Part shown: piece after piece, positions 35,080 through 44,678 of the stretch
How positions within the stretch are numbered: position 1 is the stretch's first letter
Layout of the letters: the number at the start of each line of letters is the position of its first letter
Assembly: GCA_022496805.1 (NCBI GenBank)
Contig: CM040085.1
Coordinates: forward strand, 41,197,811 to 41,261,810
DNA: 64,000 bases
Reading direction: 5' to 3'
Source: Pohlia nutans
Lineage: Eukaryota; Streptophyta; Bryopsida; Bryales; Mniaceae
Notes under the pieces: model-generated
Databases searched by the model: none
The model's input: the letters and a program-made list of their open reading frames with translations, nothing else
Told to the model about the DNA's origin: nothing
Made by a program: the position numbers and the translations under genes

Positions 35080-35466
35080 AAAATAAAACCAGTATAAACT
35101 AGTCCTGTCCGACTCACATCCTACTCATAAGTGGAGATATTGAAATCAACCCTGTCCCACTAAAAGATATAACAAAATACTATCCAACAACTCTTATAAA
35201 AAGACAAAATAAATACTTCTATCACAACACAATACACGTTAAAATGACCTATGCACATTTAGCTCTAGCATTTCAACAGTTTCTCAAGCCAAATATCAAT
35301 AATCACCAACAAGGCACAAACACATATCCAAACCTTCTAAATCAATGCCTCATGTTAAGATCACACCCACCTCAATACATTAAATTTGCTTTCATAATCT
35401 CTATCAGTTCTATCCCAGAAATATGTGAAAATAATCTCAGAACTAATACAAACTCCAAGGACTAGA
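35080..35466 (+). pseudogene. Relic of a 2A-bearing LINE N-terminal segment, 2A broken
   Basis: One plus-strand frame reads HILLISGDIEINPVP, then about 105 residues to a stop at 35464. It aligns with the other LINE's N-terminal segment: shared 2A region, then KR-x-x-KYF/TYF, NTI/STI, a Tyr-x-His-Leu-Ala word, a YP word, and an I-S-x-x-x-E-x-C word near the end. The essential NPGP is NPVP, so the Gly needed for ribosome skipping is lost. No endonuclease follows; the element is truncated. The coding strand is again A/C-rich and G-poor. Confidence 0.7.
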
Positions 35467-36157
35467 CATCCTATGAAAATTAAGTCAATTACCAATATCT
35501 GACAAATTTCACTTAGGAAAACCTAAACCACGATCCATACGTTCCAGATTGGTACCACGGCTTATTGTTGCAAGAGTGGTGTTGAAGTAAGGGTCCATCC
35601 TTGAAGTAATGATGTCCTCACGTAATGCTGTTCATTTGGGTTGTTCATGCTTTGATGTAAAACCGGGAGGGTTTATTGTGATGGTGGTGTATTGTGATGG
35701 CCTTGCTGACAACTGCTCTTCTGTTTGTGTATCTGCGACGAGTCATTGTCAAAGTAATTGGTCTCCTGGATATCTTCGCCTAATGAGGAGTTGGAGTCAT
35801 GCTCTTGATTTTCAATCGTTGTTTCGATCGTTCTTTTCAGATTAATGCTATATCTAATGGTTCTTGGAAGATAAGTGTTTTTTTTGTCTTTTTGGTGGTT
35901 GGAAGCCCGAGGGTATTTTTCTATTCAGATTGATTTGATTTTCGAGAATGGGTGGATCGAGCTGGGGTAGCTAATCATGAACTAGTCATTGTGTGAGATG
36001 GGAAGTCAGAGAGGTTACTATTGTTCGTTGTGTATGTGGTGGGAGAAGTGGAGTTTGTAATAGAGTTGGGATGCACTATGTTTTTGTATTTTTTAATGTG
36101 TCTGAGAAGGGATGGATGTGAGTGTTTGGGTATAGTGGTACTGATATAGTAAAGAGC
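35467..36157. other. Intergenic, no gene seen
   Basis: Open frames here are short and lack domains. No repeat end recognised. Confidence 0.4.
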
Positions 36158-36186
36158 TATAAACATCCATTTCGTTAAAAGTGCAC
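36158..36186 (+). repeat. Left terminal inverted repeat
   Basis: TATAAACATCCATTTCGTTA and nine more bases, ending GTGCAC. It matches the reverse complement of 41427-41455 except for T/C at one position. Confidence 0.85.
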
Positions 36187-36385
36187 AATAGCATGTGCAC
36201 TTTGAATTTTGGTCAAAATTTGTTTTTGGTTAATTGAAACACCTAAAAATACTAATAAAAATGATTCAATTTTTTTTGAAGTTTTTATTTACATTGAACT
36301 GATGCTACCATTTCCAATACGACAAATATGACAAATACTTATTCCAAATGAGAATATCAAATGAATTAATTAATAAAATAAAATA

Positions 36386-39280
36386 AAAGGGTTAGGCATA
36401 AGCCTAACCCTTATTACTTGCAATTGTCAATTAACTTAAATTTTTGAGACGGATAGGAATATACATAACCTCGGATAACTTGCAACGTTACAAGATAATT
36501 ACAATAAGATGGTTAGGCATATGCCCAAGTGCCCAATCCATCAGGTGTAACTAGAACTTCTACTTTGAAAATTTGACTTGTACTTTAGAAAAAATTAATA
36601 AATAAAATTGAATTTAGAAATCATTGATACTAAAATCCATGCATTTGTAATTTAAATCTGCAATCTACAAATTGATTTCCATCTTCACTGCATTCAAGTC
36701 TAAAACCTCCTATTCATGAGATTTTCTATAATTTTCTTTTGTATTCTAGTATAATACAAAAATCAATGAATATAATATCATAGTTCCTAATTATTAGAAT
36801 TAAAAAAATTGGCATCCATAATGTTATTCAAGACTTCTCTAATCTGATGCTTCACAACATACATGCAATCTATTCCTTTATTTTCATAAAACATTATTTT
36901 TTTCACAACCTTGTATACTCAGAAATTCATTTATATTCAACACACACAATACCGACATATATATAAAGAAAATAACTTGGCAGTTAAAATACTATAATAT
37001 CTATAATTTTAGTATCTAAAAACATTTCACTACTACATAAAATCTATCACCGAGTAGTCTCTCAAGATTGAGATTCAGTATTTCCCAAACCTAAGCTAAA
37101 TGCATCTTCCCAAATGAAATAAGAGATTATCTATTGATAAACTCTTCAGCAGCATTTAACCCAGCTATAACTTCAACGTGGCCTGATCATCAAGACCTGT
37201 TGCATTTGAAGTTGTTGAAGGGGCACCAAATATTTCACCCGCTCCAATTGATTTAACATATTTGTACGTTTTCCTCCCTTCTACATCAATATTTGGGACT
37301 TCTTCACGTATATTCCAACCTTCTCCATCAAACCATAGATCAAACTCTGGGAAATACTTATATCCATCTAAATTGAAACCATCATGTTCTGGGTTTGTTG
37401 TTGATGCAATTATCTCCACTTCTTGTGATAAATTCTCTTCGCCATCAAAATCTTGAAACAAACTCTTCCTAGCAACTTGATTTGTGACAACTTTCTTCTT
37501 TTTTTCTAGAATATCTGTTGTCTTCATTCTCTTTGGCGTTGGACTCTCAACTTCATCTATAGACAAAGAATCATTTGCTTAAACACTTCATATAAGTCTT
37601 GTTCTTCAATTAATAAGACTTCAACTACTTTAGCTATGTAGCATGCACCATACGTTTGTTCACACCATAGATCCTTCTCTTCCCATGCATAATCGGACAA
37701 TTGCAAAATAGGGAGCTTGTCATCTCATGTTACCTACCATCCATGGTTCTTAAGAGAATCCACTACTTTTGGGGCTTCCTTAAGGCGTCATTGCTTTTGA
37801 GAAGCCATTAGATCCCCTGATCACTTGTAGAAGTTTGCACTGAAAAGTTAAAATCAAAACTAAAATAACTTCCAATGTTACAAACCAAAAAAATGATTAG
37901 CAATGTTGCAAGAAACAAGAATGTGAGGGTTAGAAAAATACTTAAACCCACATTCAATCCAATTATACTAAATATATTCAAAAGAATAAGCTGACATATG
38001 TCTAAACCCCCACCCCTTTTAATGTTTCAAGAAATTAAACATAAGAGGGTTAGACACACGCCTACCCCCCCATGGTATTAATTGCATAATATCATATCTA
38101 CCAATTCTTCATCATGACTCAATCATATCACCATGGCAACAGTCACAAAAAATCCAATCACTTGACCAAACATATCTAAATGTTTAGTAAGTTTGTTATC
38201 CTTCACCAACCAAGAACAAAATAATGCCAACATCTAATAGTTACTAGTAAAAAAATGCGAAACATTTGATAGAAGAATGTGAAACATTTAAATTACAAAA
38301 TAGGATTCGTTATATGCCTAACCCCCATTCCTTCTAATGTCTCAAAAAAATAAACATAAAAAGGTTAGGCATATGCCTAACTCCCTATCACTACAATTAT
38401 TTTTGAAAATTTGAAGCGTTAGGGGGGTTATACATATGTCTAACCCTCCATTTATTTATTTTTGAATTGATTAAAGTGATGGAGGTCAAGCGTTTGCCTA
38501 ACCTCCATCACTTGCAGTTTTTAAAATTAATTGAAGTGATAGGAGTTAGGTATGTGCCTAACCGTTCCATCACTTGGTATTTTAAAAAATAATACAAATG
38601 ATAGGGGTTAGGCGTATACCTGACCCCAACACTAAGAATTTTAAAACATAATCAAAGTGATGGGGGTAGGCATATGCCTAACCCCATCAATTGGTATTCT
38701 AGAAAATAATTGCAAGTGGTTGGGGGATTAGGCGTATGCCTAAATCTCTATCACTTGCAATTACAAAAATCAATTGAAGTGATAGGGGTTAGGCATACGC
38801 CTAATCCTTCCATCACTTGGTGTTTTAACAAATAATACAAATGATAGGGGTTAGGCATACACCTAACTCCCAACACTAGGAATTTTAAAATTAATCAAAG
38901 TGATGGAGGTAAGGCATATGCCTAACCCCATCACTTGATATTCTAAAAAATAAATGCAAGTGATTAGGGGGTTAGGCATATGCCTAATCCCGCATCACTT
39001 GCAATTTTTAAAATTAATTAAAATGATAGAGGTTAGGCATACGCCTAACCCTCATCACTTAGTATTTTAATAATAATTCAAGTCATATGGTTAGGCGTAC
39101 GCCTAATCCCTACCTCTTGGTATTCTAGAAAATAATTGCAAGTGATTTAAAAGAGAGAGGGGGGGAGTGGGTTGTTTCTAGGGTGGTGGTGGTTAGGCAT
39201 ATGCTTAAACCCCCATTACTTGCAATTATTTTCTAAAATACCAAATGATTGGGGTTAGGCATTCGCCTTACCCCGTCACT
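36386..39280. repeat. Left palindrome array, about 61-bp spacing
   Basis: About 20 copies of a palindrome with consensus GGTTAGGCATATGCCTAACC, many extended to AAGTGAT...ATCACTT arms, giving hairpins of up to 40 nt. Sparse at first (36386, 36513, 37990, 38047), then regular from 38310 to 39280. Spacers repeat in a four-step order (words TTGGTATTTTAA, AACACTA(A/G)GAATTTTAAA, TTGGTATTCTAGAAAATAAT, TTGCAATT(A/T)), making a higher-order unit near 244 bp. Palindrome arms vary in matched pairs (GGCGTACGCC, GGCATACGCC), suggesting hairpin structure is maintained or copied. Confidence 0.85.
37165..37830 (-). pseudogene. Unknown protein fragment, Tudor/BAH-like start uncertain
   Basis: The main frame 37165-37580 gives about 135 residues: a basic nuclear-type stretch (SPTPKRMKTTDILEKKKKVV), then DGYKYFPEFDLWFDGEGWNI and a Thr/Ser tail. 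Just upstream (37580-37740), a different frame reads DYAWEEKDLWCEQTYGACYI followed by AKVVEVLLIEEQDLYEVFKQ, which also looks coding. The two are one base out of phase, so an intron or a frameshift separates them. No convincing start codon. I do not recognise the family; the first part has the feel of a chromatin-reader barrel, which is a guess. It may be native to the TIR element or captured. Confidence 0.35.
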
Positions 39281-39334
39281 TATTAGTGTTTGACTGGAGT
39301 CTTGCGAGTTTCAGATTGCAGAGCAGCAATCTTG

Positions 39335-39649
39335 GCTTTCTACTCGGTTTCTTCAACTCCACTGCTGGCCTCCACCTGCAAAATCAATCCATCAAGCTTT
39401 TCTCAAGGGAAAAAAATCCAACGATAACAGAAACTCCAGCCCAAAAGCGAAAACAACAAGTAATTTAGAGCAGTGCCTTTCCTCTTGAAATTTCACACAG
39501 ACAGACGCGCCAAATAACAGGGATTTGAAACGTACTTGGTCGAGGAGGCCATGAAGGAATTGGAGAAGCTGGTCATCCAACAACTGGGCCTGAGGTTTCT
39601 TCACCCCTCCCATCTCGTCTTCTGCAACCGAAACCTTGTCTGGTTGCAT
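39335..39649 (-). CDS. Small two-exon gene or captured gene piece, unknown
   Basis: The ATG at 39647-39649 opens MQPDKVSVAEDEMGGVKKPQ, continuing AQLLDDQLLQFLHGLLDQ. A strong GTACGT donor follows, and a TTTTGCAG acceptor near 39381 joins in frame to VEASSGVEETE and a stop near 39346. Product about 49 residues. A TATA box lies about 55 bp upstream and an in-frame stop precedes the ATG. No family recognised. It lies inside the TIR element between the palindrome arrays, in GC-richer DNA. Confidence 0.4.
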
Positions 39650-39693
39650 TGGAGCAAACTCGATCTAAAACGTCGTTTTAGGGCTGACGTGGG

Positions 39694-39712
39694 TGTATAT
39701 ATAGAGAGCCTG
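39694..39712 (-). promoter_or_regulatory. TATA box of the small minus-strand gene
   Basis: Minus strand CTCTATATATACACCC, about 50-60 bp upstream of the ATG at 39649. Confidence 0.55.
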
Positions 39713-40009
39713 GAGCCCGAAAACCTAACTTCTGTTTCAGTGTTTGTTTGTTGTTCCGGTTTTAATCTTACATCGAAGATTTTTAATTACTTATAGAAAC
39801 CCAAGGCATGAGCACCGTCAAGAACTCCTCAAAAATCAGCAGCATGATCGCAGACCCTAAATCGACACAACCACTAACTCTGACCTTAATCGTAGCTATA
39901 AACATCAACAAGGACCCCCAGCCAAAAAAACAGGAAGTGAACCAATTACAAAGCATCTTTCGTAAAACACCATTCACCGAGTCACACAGTCAAAATTCAT
40001 TGCGCCACG

Positions 40010-40654
40010 TCACACAGAAAGAAAGAAACTCACGACACGACTGTAAACAGAATGCAGAATGCGTAAGAGAGGGATTGTTGTTAAGAGCGTACAGTGGTCC
40101 TGGGGTGACCATCGCCATCTTCCCTGAACCGCTTTCCAAGAGACCGCATTATGCCAGTCTATCTCTCCCACCAGCATCACGTTCTCGGCCTTAGCTTGCG
40201 CAAAGTTCATAGGTAATGGAGGAACTCCACTACCAAACGGTTGTTGCAAAGGAGCCACCAACAACTGGTCGCCTTTCCCTTGTTGCTGCGGACCGAAATC
40301 TTCACTGGCGCTTCCAAGCGACAGTGAGCGCGTCAGTGAATCGCCATTACGCGCCTCTCTCACCACTACCGGACCTCTACTACTACCACCTTGTTGTTGC
40401 TGGCAGATCTGGACCTCCGACAAGCCATAATCCACCCCGTCATTCCCCTTCTTGCTCAAACCAAAGGACTTCCCCACATTGTAATCCCACTGCTGTCCTC
40501 TGGCGCCGGTCATCTCAAACATGCCCTCGTTTCCAGGCATCGCAAACATGTCCAAGTAATCGTCCACTCCTCCTTGGTGATGAAACCCCATCGGCCCCTG
40601 GTGATGGTGCTGCTGCATCGCCATCAGCATCGTCGTACTCGGCTGCTGCGCCAT
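40010..40654 (-). CDS. Gln/His-rich protein, transcription-factor-like N-terminus, possibly truncated
   Basis: From the ATG at 40652-40654, about 214 residues: MAQQPSTTMLMAMQQHHHQG, a GVDDYLDMFAMPG acidic-aromatic word, Gln runs, a Ser-rich SLTRSLSLGSASEDF stretch, then PPLPMNFAQAKAENVM. The composition resembles the activation region of a plant regulatory protein such as a bHLH, but no DNA-binding domain follows before the stop at 40010. The last 40 residues look like read-through of non-coding DNA. The upstream leader (40655-41000) is GC-rich. Best read as the first exon of a gene, perhaps captured by the TIR element without its remaining exons. Confidence 0.4.
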   Translation of the reverse strand: MAQQPSTTMLMAMQQHHHQGPMGFHHQGGVDDYLDMFAMPGNEGMFEMTGARGQQWDYNVGKSFGLSKKGNDGVDYGLSEVQICQQQQGGSSRGPVVVREARNGDSLTRSLSLGSASEDFGPQQQGKGDQLLVAPLQQPFGSGVPPLPMNFAQAKAENVMLVGEIDWHNAVSWKAVQGRWRWSPQDHCTLLTTIPLLRILHSVYSRVVSFFLSV

Positions 40655-41019
40655 AGCTTCAAAATCCTCAACAACTCTCAAAACAAACCCTCAACCCAAA
40701 ACGCAACCCCTAAACAATCAGAGAACCATTCTACACAAAAGTGACAATAAGAAGAAGAGACGATCGAGACCACAGTCCAGCGGCTCGGGGCGGACGCTGC
40801 GGTTGAGAGGCCAGGCGCAACGACGACGAGGTGCGGAGGGAGGTCCAGTGTGCCTCGACCCGGAACAGTCGTGGAGATGCCTGGAATGGTCATGCAGACG
40901 AAACGAAATTTCGTCACCATGACCAATTCCATGGAATTGTCCTGACGACGAACGTACCATTCAATGTATGCTAAACCAGCTCCAACTTTCGTCGTCACTG
41001 GAATTTATAAGAAATTGTA

Positions 41020-41300
41020 AGTGTTGGGGGGTTAGGCATATGCCTTACCCTCAGACATTTTATTTTGTTGGAAATTGTAAGTGTTTGGGAGGTTAGGCAT
41101 ATGCCTAACCCTCTAATATTTTATTTTCCTATAAAATCCAAGTATTTCAAGGTTAGCATATGTATATCCCTCGGATATAATGTTTTGCTATTAGATGCAG
41201 TTGTTGGGGGGTTAGGCATACGTCTAACCCCCTAAATCACTATAGTTATTATTTTAAATTTCAAGTGTTGGAGTGTTAAACATATGCATAACCTCCCATT
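41020..41300. repeat. Right palindrome array
   Basis: Five palindromes of the same consensus at about 41030, 41092, 41150, 41212 and 41276, spaced about 62 bp. Spacers (GAAATTGTAAGTGTTGG, TTTTATTTTC) differ from those on the left. Confidence 0.85.
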
Positions 41301-41426
41301 ATTTGCCAATGGTTTAATTCAAGAATTACATTATTTTTTGGCATGTATTTCCATAGCATATTTGTGCTTTTCTCATTCATCACTGCCCTATGAAAAAAAT
41401 TACAATGTGCAATTTTAGAGGGGCAT

Positions 41427-41455
41427 GTGCACTTTTAACGAAATGGGTGTTTATA
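41427..41455 (-). repeat. Right terminal inverted repeat
   Basis: Reverse complement reads TATAAACACCCATTTCGTTA onwards. Partner of 36158-36186. Confidence 0.85.
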
Positions 41456-42318
41456 AGAAAATGAGTATTCACTAATTTACTATGAAATATTTGTATGGGA
41501 TAGGAGTGTAGTTGGGATTCCTTGTAGGTATGGGTGTGGAGAGGAGTTCTAGAAAGTAATAGGTTGGGGGGTTCACTAATGGAAAATAAAAAGATGACAA
41601 ATTTTTTTATTGCTATTTGAGATTGAATAGATTTGTATTGTGCTAAATTGTATTCTAAGCAATCGGTATTTTTCAACAAGATTATAGTGTAGAGAATAAG
41701 AAGAAGGATGTAGGATTCTCTTAGCTTGAGTAGTGTATTCCAATAGGGTTGAGAGTGATATATGTACATTTTCTGCTCAAGTTGATATGGTGTACTGCAG
41801 TGAGGAGGTTGTGTTAGTGCACTCTAAAACTTAAGTGATTTATCTATCCAAGACATAGATCAAGCACACATTTAAAGCAATAAACACCATTGTTAACACT
41901 GTATTAGCAATTCATGCACTTGCAAAATTAAAAGTGCACTTGTCTTCTGTTTTGACAATGTAGTTCAACATTGCAATTTGTGGGGGAGTAAATTTCTAAG
42001 TACACAATACTTGATTGTATAGAATATGTAGCACTAATAAATATAAAGTTTTTGAATAGAGCAAAAGACTCTAGGATTACAAATATTGTTGCATGCACAT
42101 TGAATGCCGCATAGCTCACATACTGACCATGCAAATTGTTATTTTAGAGTAACAATTTAGATTACAAATGTCATCGCATTGTCTACACTATCATCATGTC
42201 ATTCTGAAGGCATTCACATAGTCTAAGCTATATTGTATACTCTATTATCTTTTGTCTAAGATAAAACTTCGATACTATGTTCCACTGAATAGTATTGTAT
42301 AGAAAATAATCTTGTCAA
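41456..42318. other. Intergenic, no gene seen
   Basis: AT-rich. A 129-residue minus-strand frame across 41380-41769 overlaps the TIR and has no domain. Confidence 0.4.
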
Positions 42319-42795
42319 TTAATAAGCATCTATGTCATTCTGCAAGCGTATGTTGTCCATTTCCTCCAGCTGTAGCGCTATATACTCTATCATATGAGGT
42401 TTAGCATGAATTGGAATGCGGATCCTTGTTTCCATCATGACGCCATGGATCGGAATATTATAGCTTGATTCAGATGTAGTCCTTGTTCTTATTAGAACAT
42501 CATCCCATGCAAATATAGCTGCTTCTTTATCAACCCAACCATATCTTTCACCAGACGGCTCCCAAGTTGCTTCCATGCAGTTTGCATATCGTTCTGTGTT
42601 TGAACCCTGTAGCCTTTGCATTCCTACCCGCATGATGGGCCAATACCACAAAACCTTCATCTTCAAGGCCCGCGAGCGTTGTCCAAACTCTAGTACCTTG
42701 CCCACGTAGAATGGTACTCCAACTTGTACCTCACTGTGTTCTACGGTCAACGCCACAAATTGTATAACAGTTATACATGCATCATGCCAGGTCAA
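42319..42795 (-). CDS. Unknown reading frame or exon
   Basis: Encodes up to 158 residues, with PFYVGKVLEFGQRSRALKMK and VLWYWPIM, then WEPSGERYGWVDKEAAIFAW and a hydrophilic end MDNIRLQNDIDAY. The first part looks like a small beta-barrel reader (BAH or Tudor type), a weak resemblance by eye. Codon use is even and the frame is unbroken, so it may be an exon of a host gene or of a transposon accessory gene. No partner exon found. A poly-T run lies 100 bp upstream. Confidence 0.4.
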   Translation of the reverse strand: MTWHDACITVIQFVALTVEHSEVQVGVPFYVGKVLEFGQRSRALKMKVLWYWPIMRVGMQRLQGSNTERYANCMEATWEPSGERYGWVDKEAAIFAWDDVLIRTRTTSESSYNIPIHGVMMETRIRIPIHAKPHMIEYIALQLEEMDNIRLQNDIDAY

Positions 42796-42895
42796 TTATA
42801 CTACATAAACGGAAAATAGAAAATATCCAACCATGCACTACCAATAGAATAAACAAAATAAATAGCAAAAAGGGGAGTAGTGGTTACAACGACTA

Positions 42896-42920
42896 TTTTT
42901 TTTTTTTTTTTTTTTTTTTT
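42896..42920. repeat. Poly-T run (25 nt)
   Basis: Uninterrupted T run; read on the minus strand, a poly-A. It could be the tail of a retroposed sequence inserted in minus orientation to its right, but no body was recognised. Confidence 0.7.
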
Positions 42921-42978
42921 CTATTAGCATAGTGTAAGCACTTGTCTGAGGTAGGTGGGATGGGGCCGATTGGTTGTT

Positions 42979-43032
42979 ATTCCCTCTGTTGCAGAGTAGT
43001 TTTCATCATCTTTTTATGGGATAGAGGGAGTA
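42979..43032. mobile_element. Short Stowaway-like MITE
   Basis: TATTCCCTCTGTTGC at the left and GGGATAGAGGGAGTA at the right, inverted Stowaway ends only 54 bp apart. Confidence 0.45.
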
Positions 43033-43264
43033 CAATTTTCTTGCCTATGATAACTCACTAGCAGTATCAAGTCATGCATATCACATTACTACTCAAACAA
43101 ACCCAACAGGAATCGAACCCAGACCACATAACTAGGATACATCGTCCTTCACCAACCAACTGTAGAACTCATGATTTGGCGATTCTTCAATACAACATTT
43201 CCAATTTATACCCAACATTTATCCAAACATTAGATTGTGGTTACTTTGTACTAGTTACTGATCA

Positions 43265-43425
43265 TTAGAGTGCCTATTCTCGATAAGAGAGAGTAGTCTT
43301 GCACCAATGTCCAATGGCCCTTTGTCCAGTGGGCACTGGTTCATTGTCATGACGAACAAACACTTTATTCACGCCAACCTCGCCACCTCGGAAGAGGACC
43401 AGAGTTTCTATCTATCTTCTATCTA
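43265..43425 (+). repeat. Dispersed repeat, copy 2
   Basis: Matches 8050-8230: AGTGGGCACTGG, CTTTATTCACGCC, AGAGTTTCTATCTATC. Just downstream of the HMA-protein gene. Confidence 0.65.
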
Positions 43426-43441
43426 TTCACCATTTACACAT

Positions 43442-44274
43442 TCATCTACAATTTGGATAGAAGAATTGTTCACTTTTTGCTTTGTCGCCCTTCTTCTCGG
43501 TCTCTTTCTTCGGCCACATCGCCGCGTCTCTCTTCACCGTCTGTGCCTGCGTGAGCACAGTCTCCGGCTTTGTGTCCGCCACGGTTTTCACAGTGACCTT
43601 CATCTCGTAGAGATCGCATACAACGGACTCCACCCCTGCGCACGAGGCCGTTCAGTACAATGCAAAGAGCTTCTCTAAGTACTACGTGACTCCCATGGGG
43701 TCGAACAGCCACTTTATTCAGGCCGGCCTCGAAAGAAGACCGGAGTTTCTATCTATCTGCTGAGTGACTCAGTGACTCAGGGCATAATTAAGGAATGATA
43801 TTACTCCACAGCAGAATATGAATGGTACTGTTGCAGAAAACCAAACAACAAGAAATCGTGTCCGCTAGCTCACCATCCAATTTCTCGAGCTTCCTCCTCA
43901 CTTTGCGCGCGCACGAGTCGCAGCACAGATTCACCTTCAACTCGACGACCTGCATGAAGAAGCGTAAGCTCGGAGAGCTCAGAACTAACAGAGATCGACA
44001 TAACAAGAAGATGCTCATCGTGAGAAACCGACAATCCCAGCGGCCAGCATCATACCTGCTCCTTGCCAGGGGCCAGCTTGCTCATCCCGGGTTGGGGCTT
44101 GCTCGGCTGCGCACGCTTCCCGGGCACCACCTCCCGCCAAACCGGCTTATTCCAGTCCTCCTCAACCGACGACGAGGCGTCACCAATCTCGATGCTGCCA
44201 AAGCTGGTCCTGGTGTGGATCATGGTCGTGGTTGTGGCCGTGTGCTCCATTGTCGTGGCGGTCGGCATTGGCAT
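43442..44274 (-). CDS. Heavy-metal-associated (HMA) domain protein, HPP type
   Basis: Three exons in gene order: 44056-44274, 43874-43949, 43442-43635; GT-AG introns, joins in frame, 162 residues. The first 73 residues are Met/Thr/His-rich and disordered (MEHTATTTTMIHTRT), with a basic PGKRAQPSKPQPG stretch. The HMA fold follows: VELKVNLCCDSCARKVRRKL with metal-binding Cys83 and Cys86 in the CxxC, then GVESVVCDLYEMKVTVKTVA. A Lys-rich tail ends in YPNCR, not a CaaX box, so it is an HPP rather than an isoprenylated HIPP. It probably binds copper, zinc or cadmium in the cytosol. Intron 2 holds the dispersed repeat. An upstream start is excluded because only TTG precedes. Confidence 0.88.
43703..43762 (+). 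repeat. Dispersed repeat, copy 3, in HMA-gene intron
   Basis: CACTTTATTCAGGCCGGCCT followed by CGAAAGAAGACCGGAG and TTTCTATCTATC, a shorter copy of the same repeat, followed by a TGACTCAG direct repeat. Confidence 0.65.
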
Positions 44275-44678
44275 TGGCACGTCTCCCTGATGTGCCACCA
44301 ACCAACCCACACCCACACACAATCAGCCCCAATTTCCCACACTGCCTTGGGGAGATAAATGGGTTTCTAAATGCACTCTCATGTGTATTGCACAACTTGA
44401 CATGTGGAAGTTATGCTGTCAGATTCGAAAGGAATTTGCAATTACAAAGAGGGTGGAGTATAACTGTTCATTGGCCACGCATTACTCAACCAAATATAAA
44501 TTGCAATGACTTAAGGTAACAAAGGATCGATCTACACAATACTTTGTATCAACCTAGCACGTCGTGAATTAAATTCCGCAACTTATTCTTTGACTATTAA
44601 AAATTTACAATAATGTCGCTGACGGTAAGATAAAGAGCGCATTGCAGAGTCGTCAACCAAGCCTCCACCATTTTCACA

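Larger units (their letters stand above)
36158..41455. mobile_element. Large TIR element with palindrome arrays and gene-like cargo
   Basis: Bounded by inverted repeats at 36158-36186 and 41427-41455, 29 bp with one mismatch, containing CCATTTCGTTAAAAGTGCAC. A TA/TA target duplication fits (GCTA|TAAACA and TGTTTA|TAAG). Inside lie palindrome arrays on both flanks and a GC-richer block with three gene-like pieces. No transposase was recognised, so movement would depend on another element. The overall form is that of a gene-carrying (Pack-type) DNA transposon. A chance pair of TIRs is possible but unlikely. Confidence 0.6.

Noticed and set aside
38310..39280. Regularly spaced repeats resembling a CRISPR array
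   Set aside because: The genome is a plant, the repeats are palindromes, and the spacers repeat in a four-step order instead of being unique.
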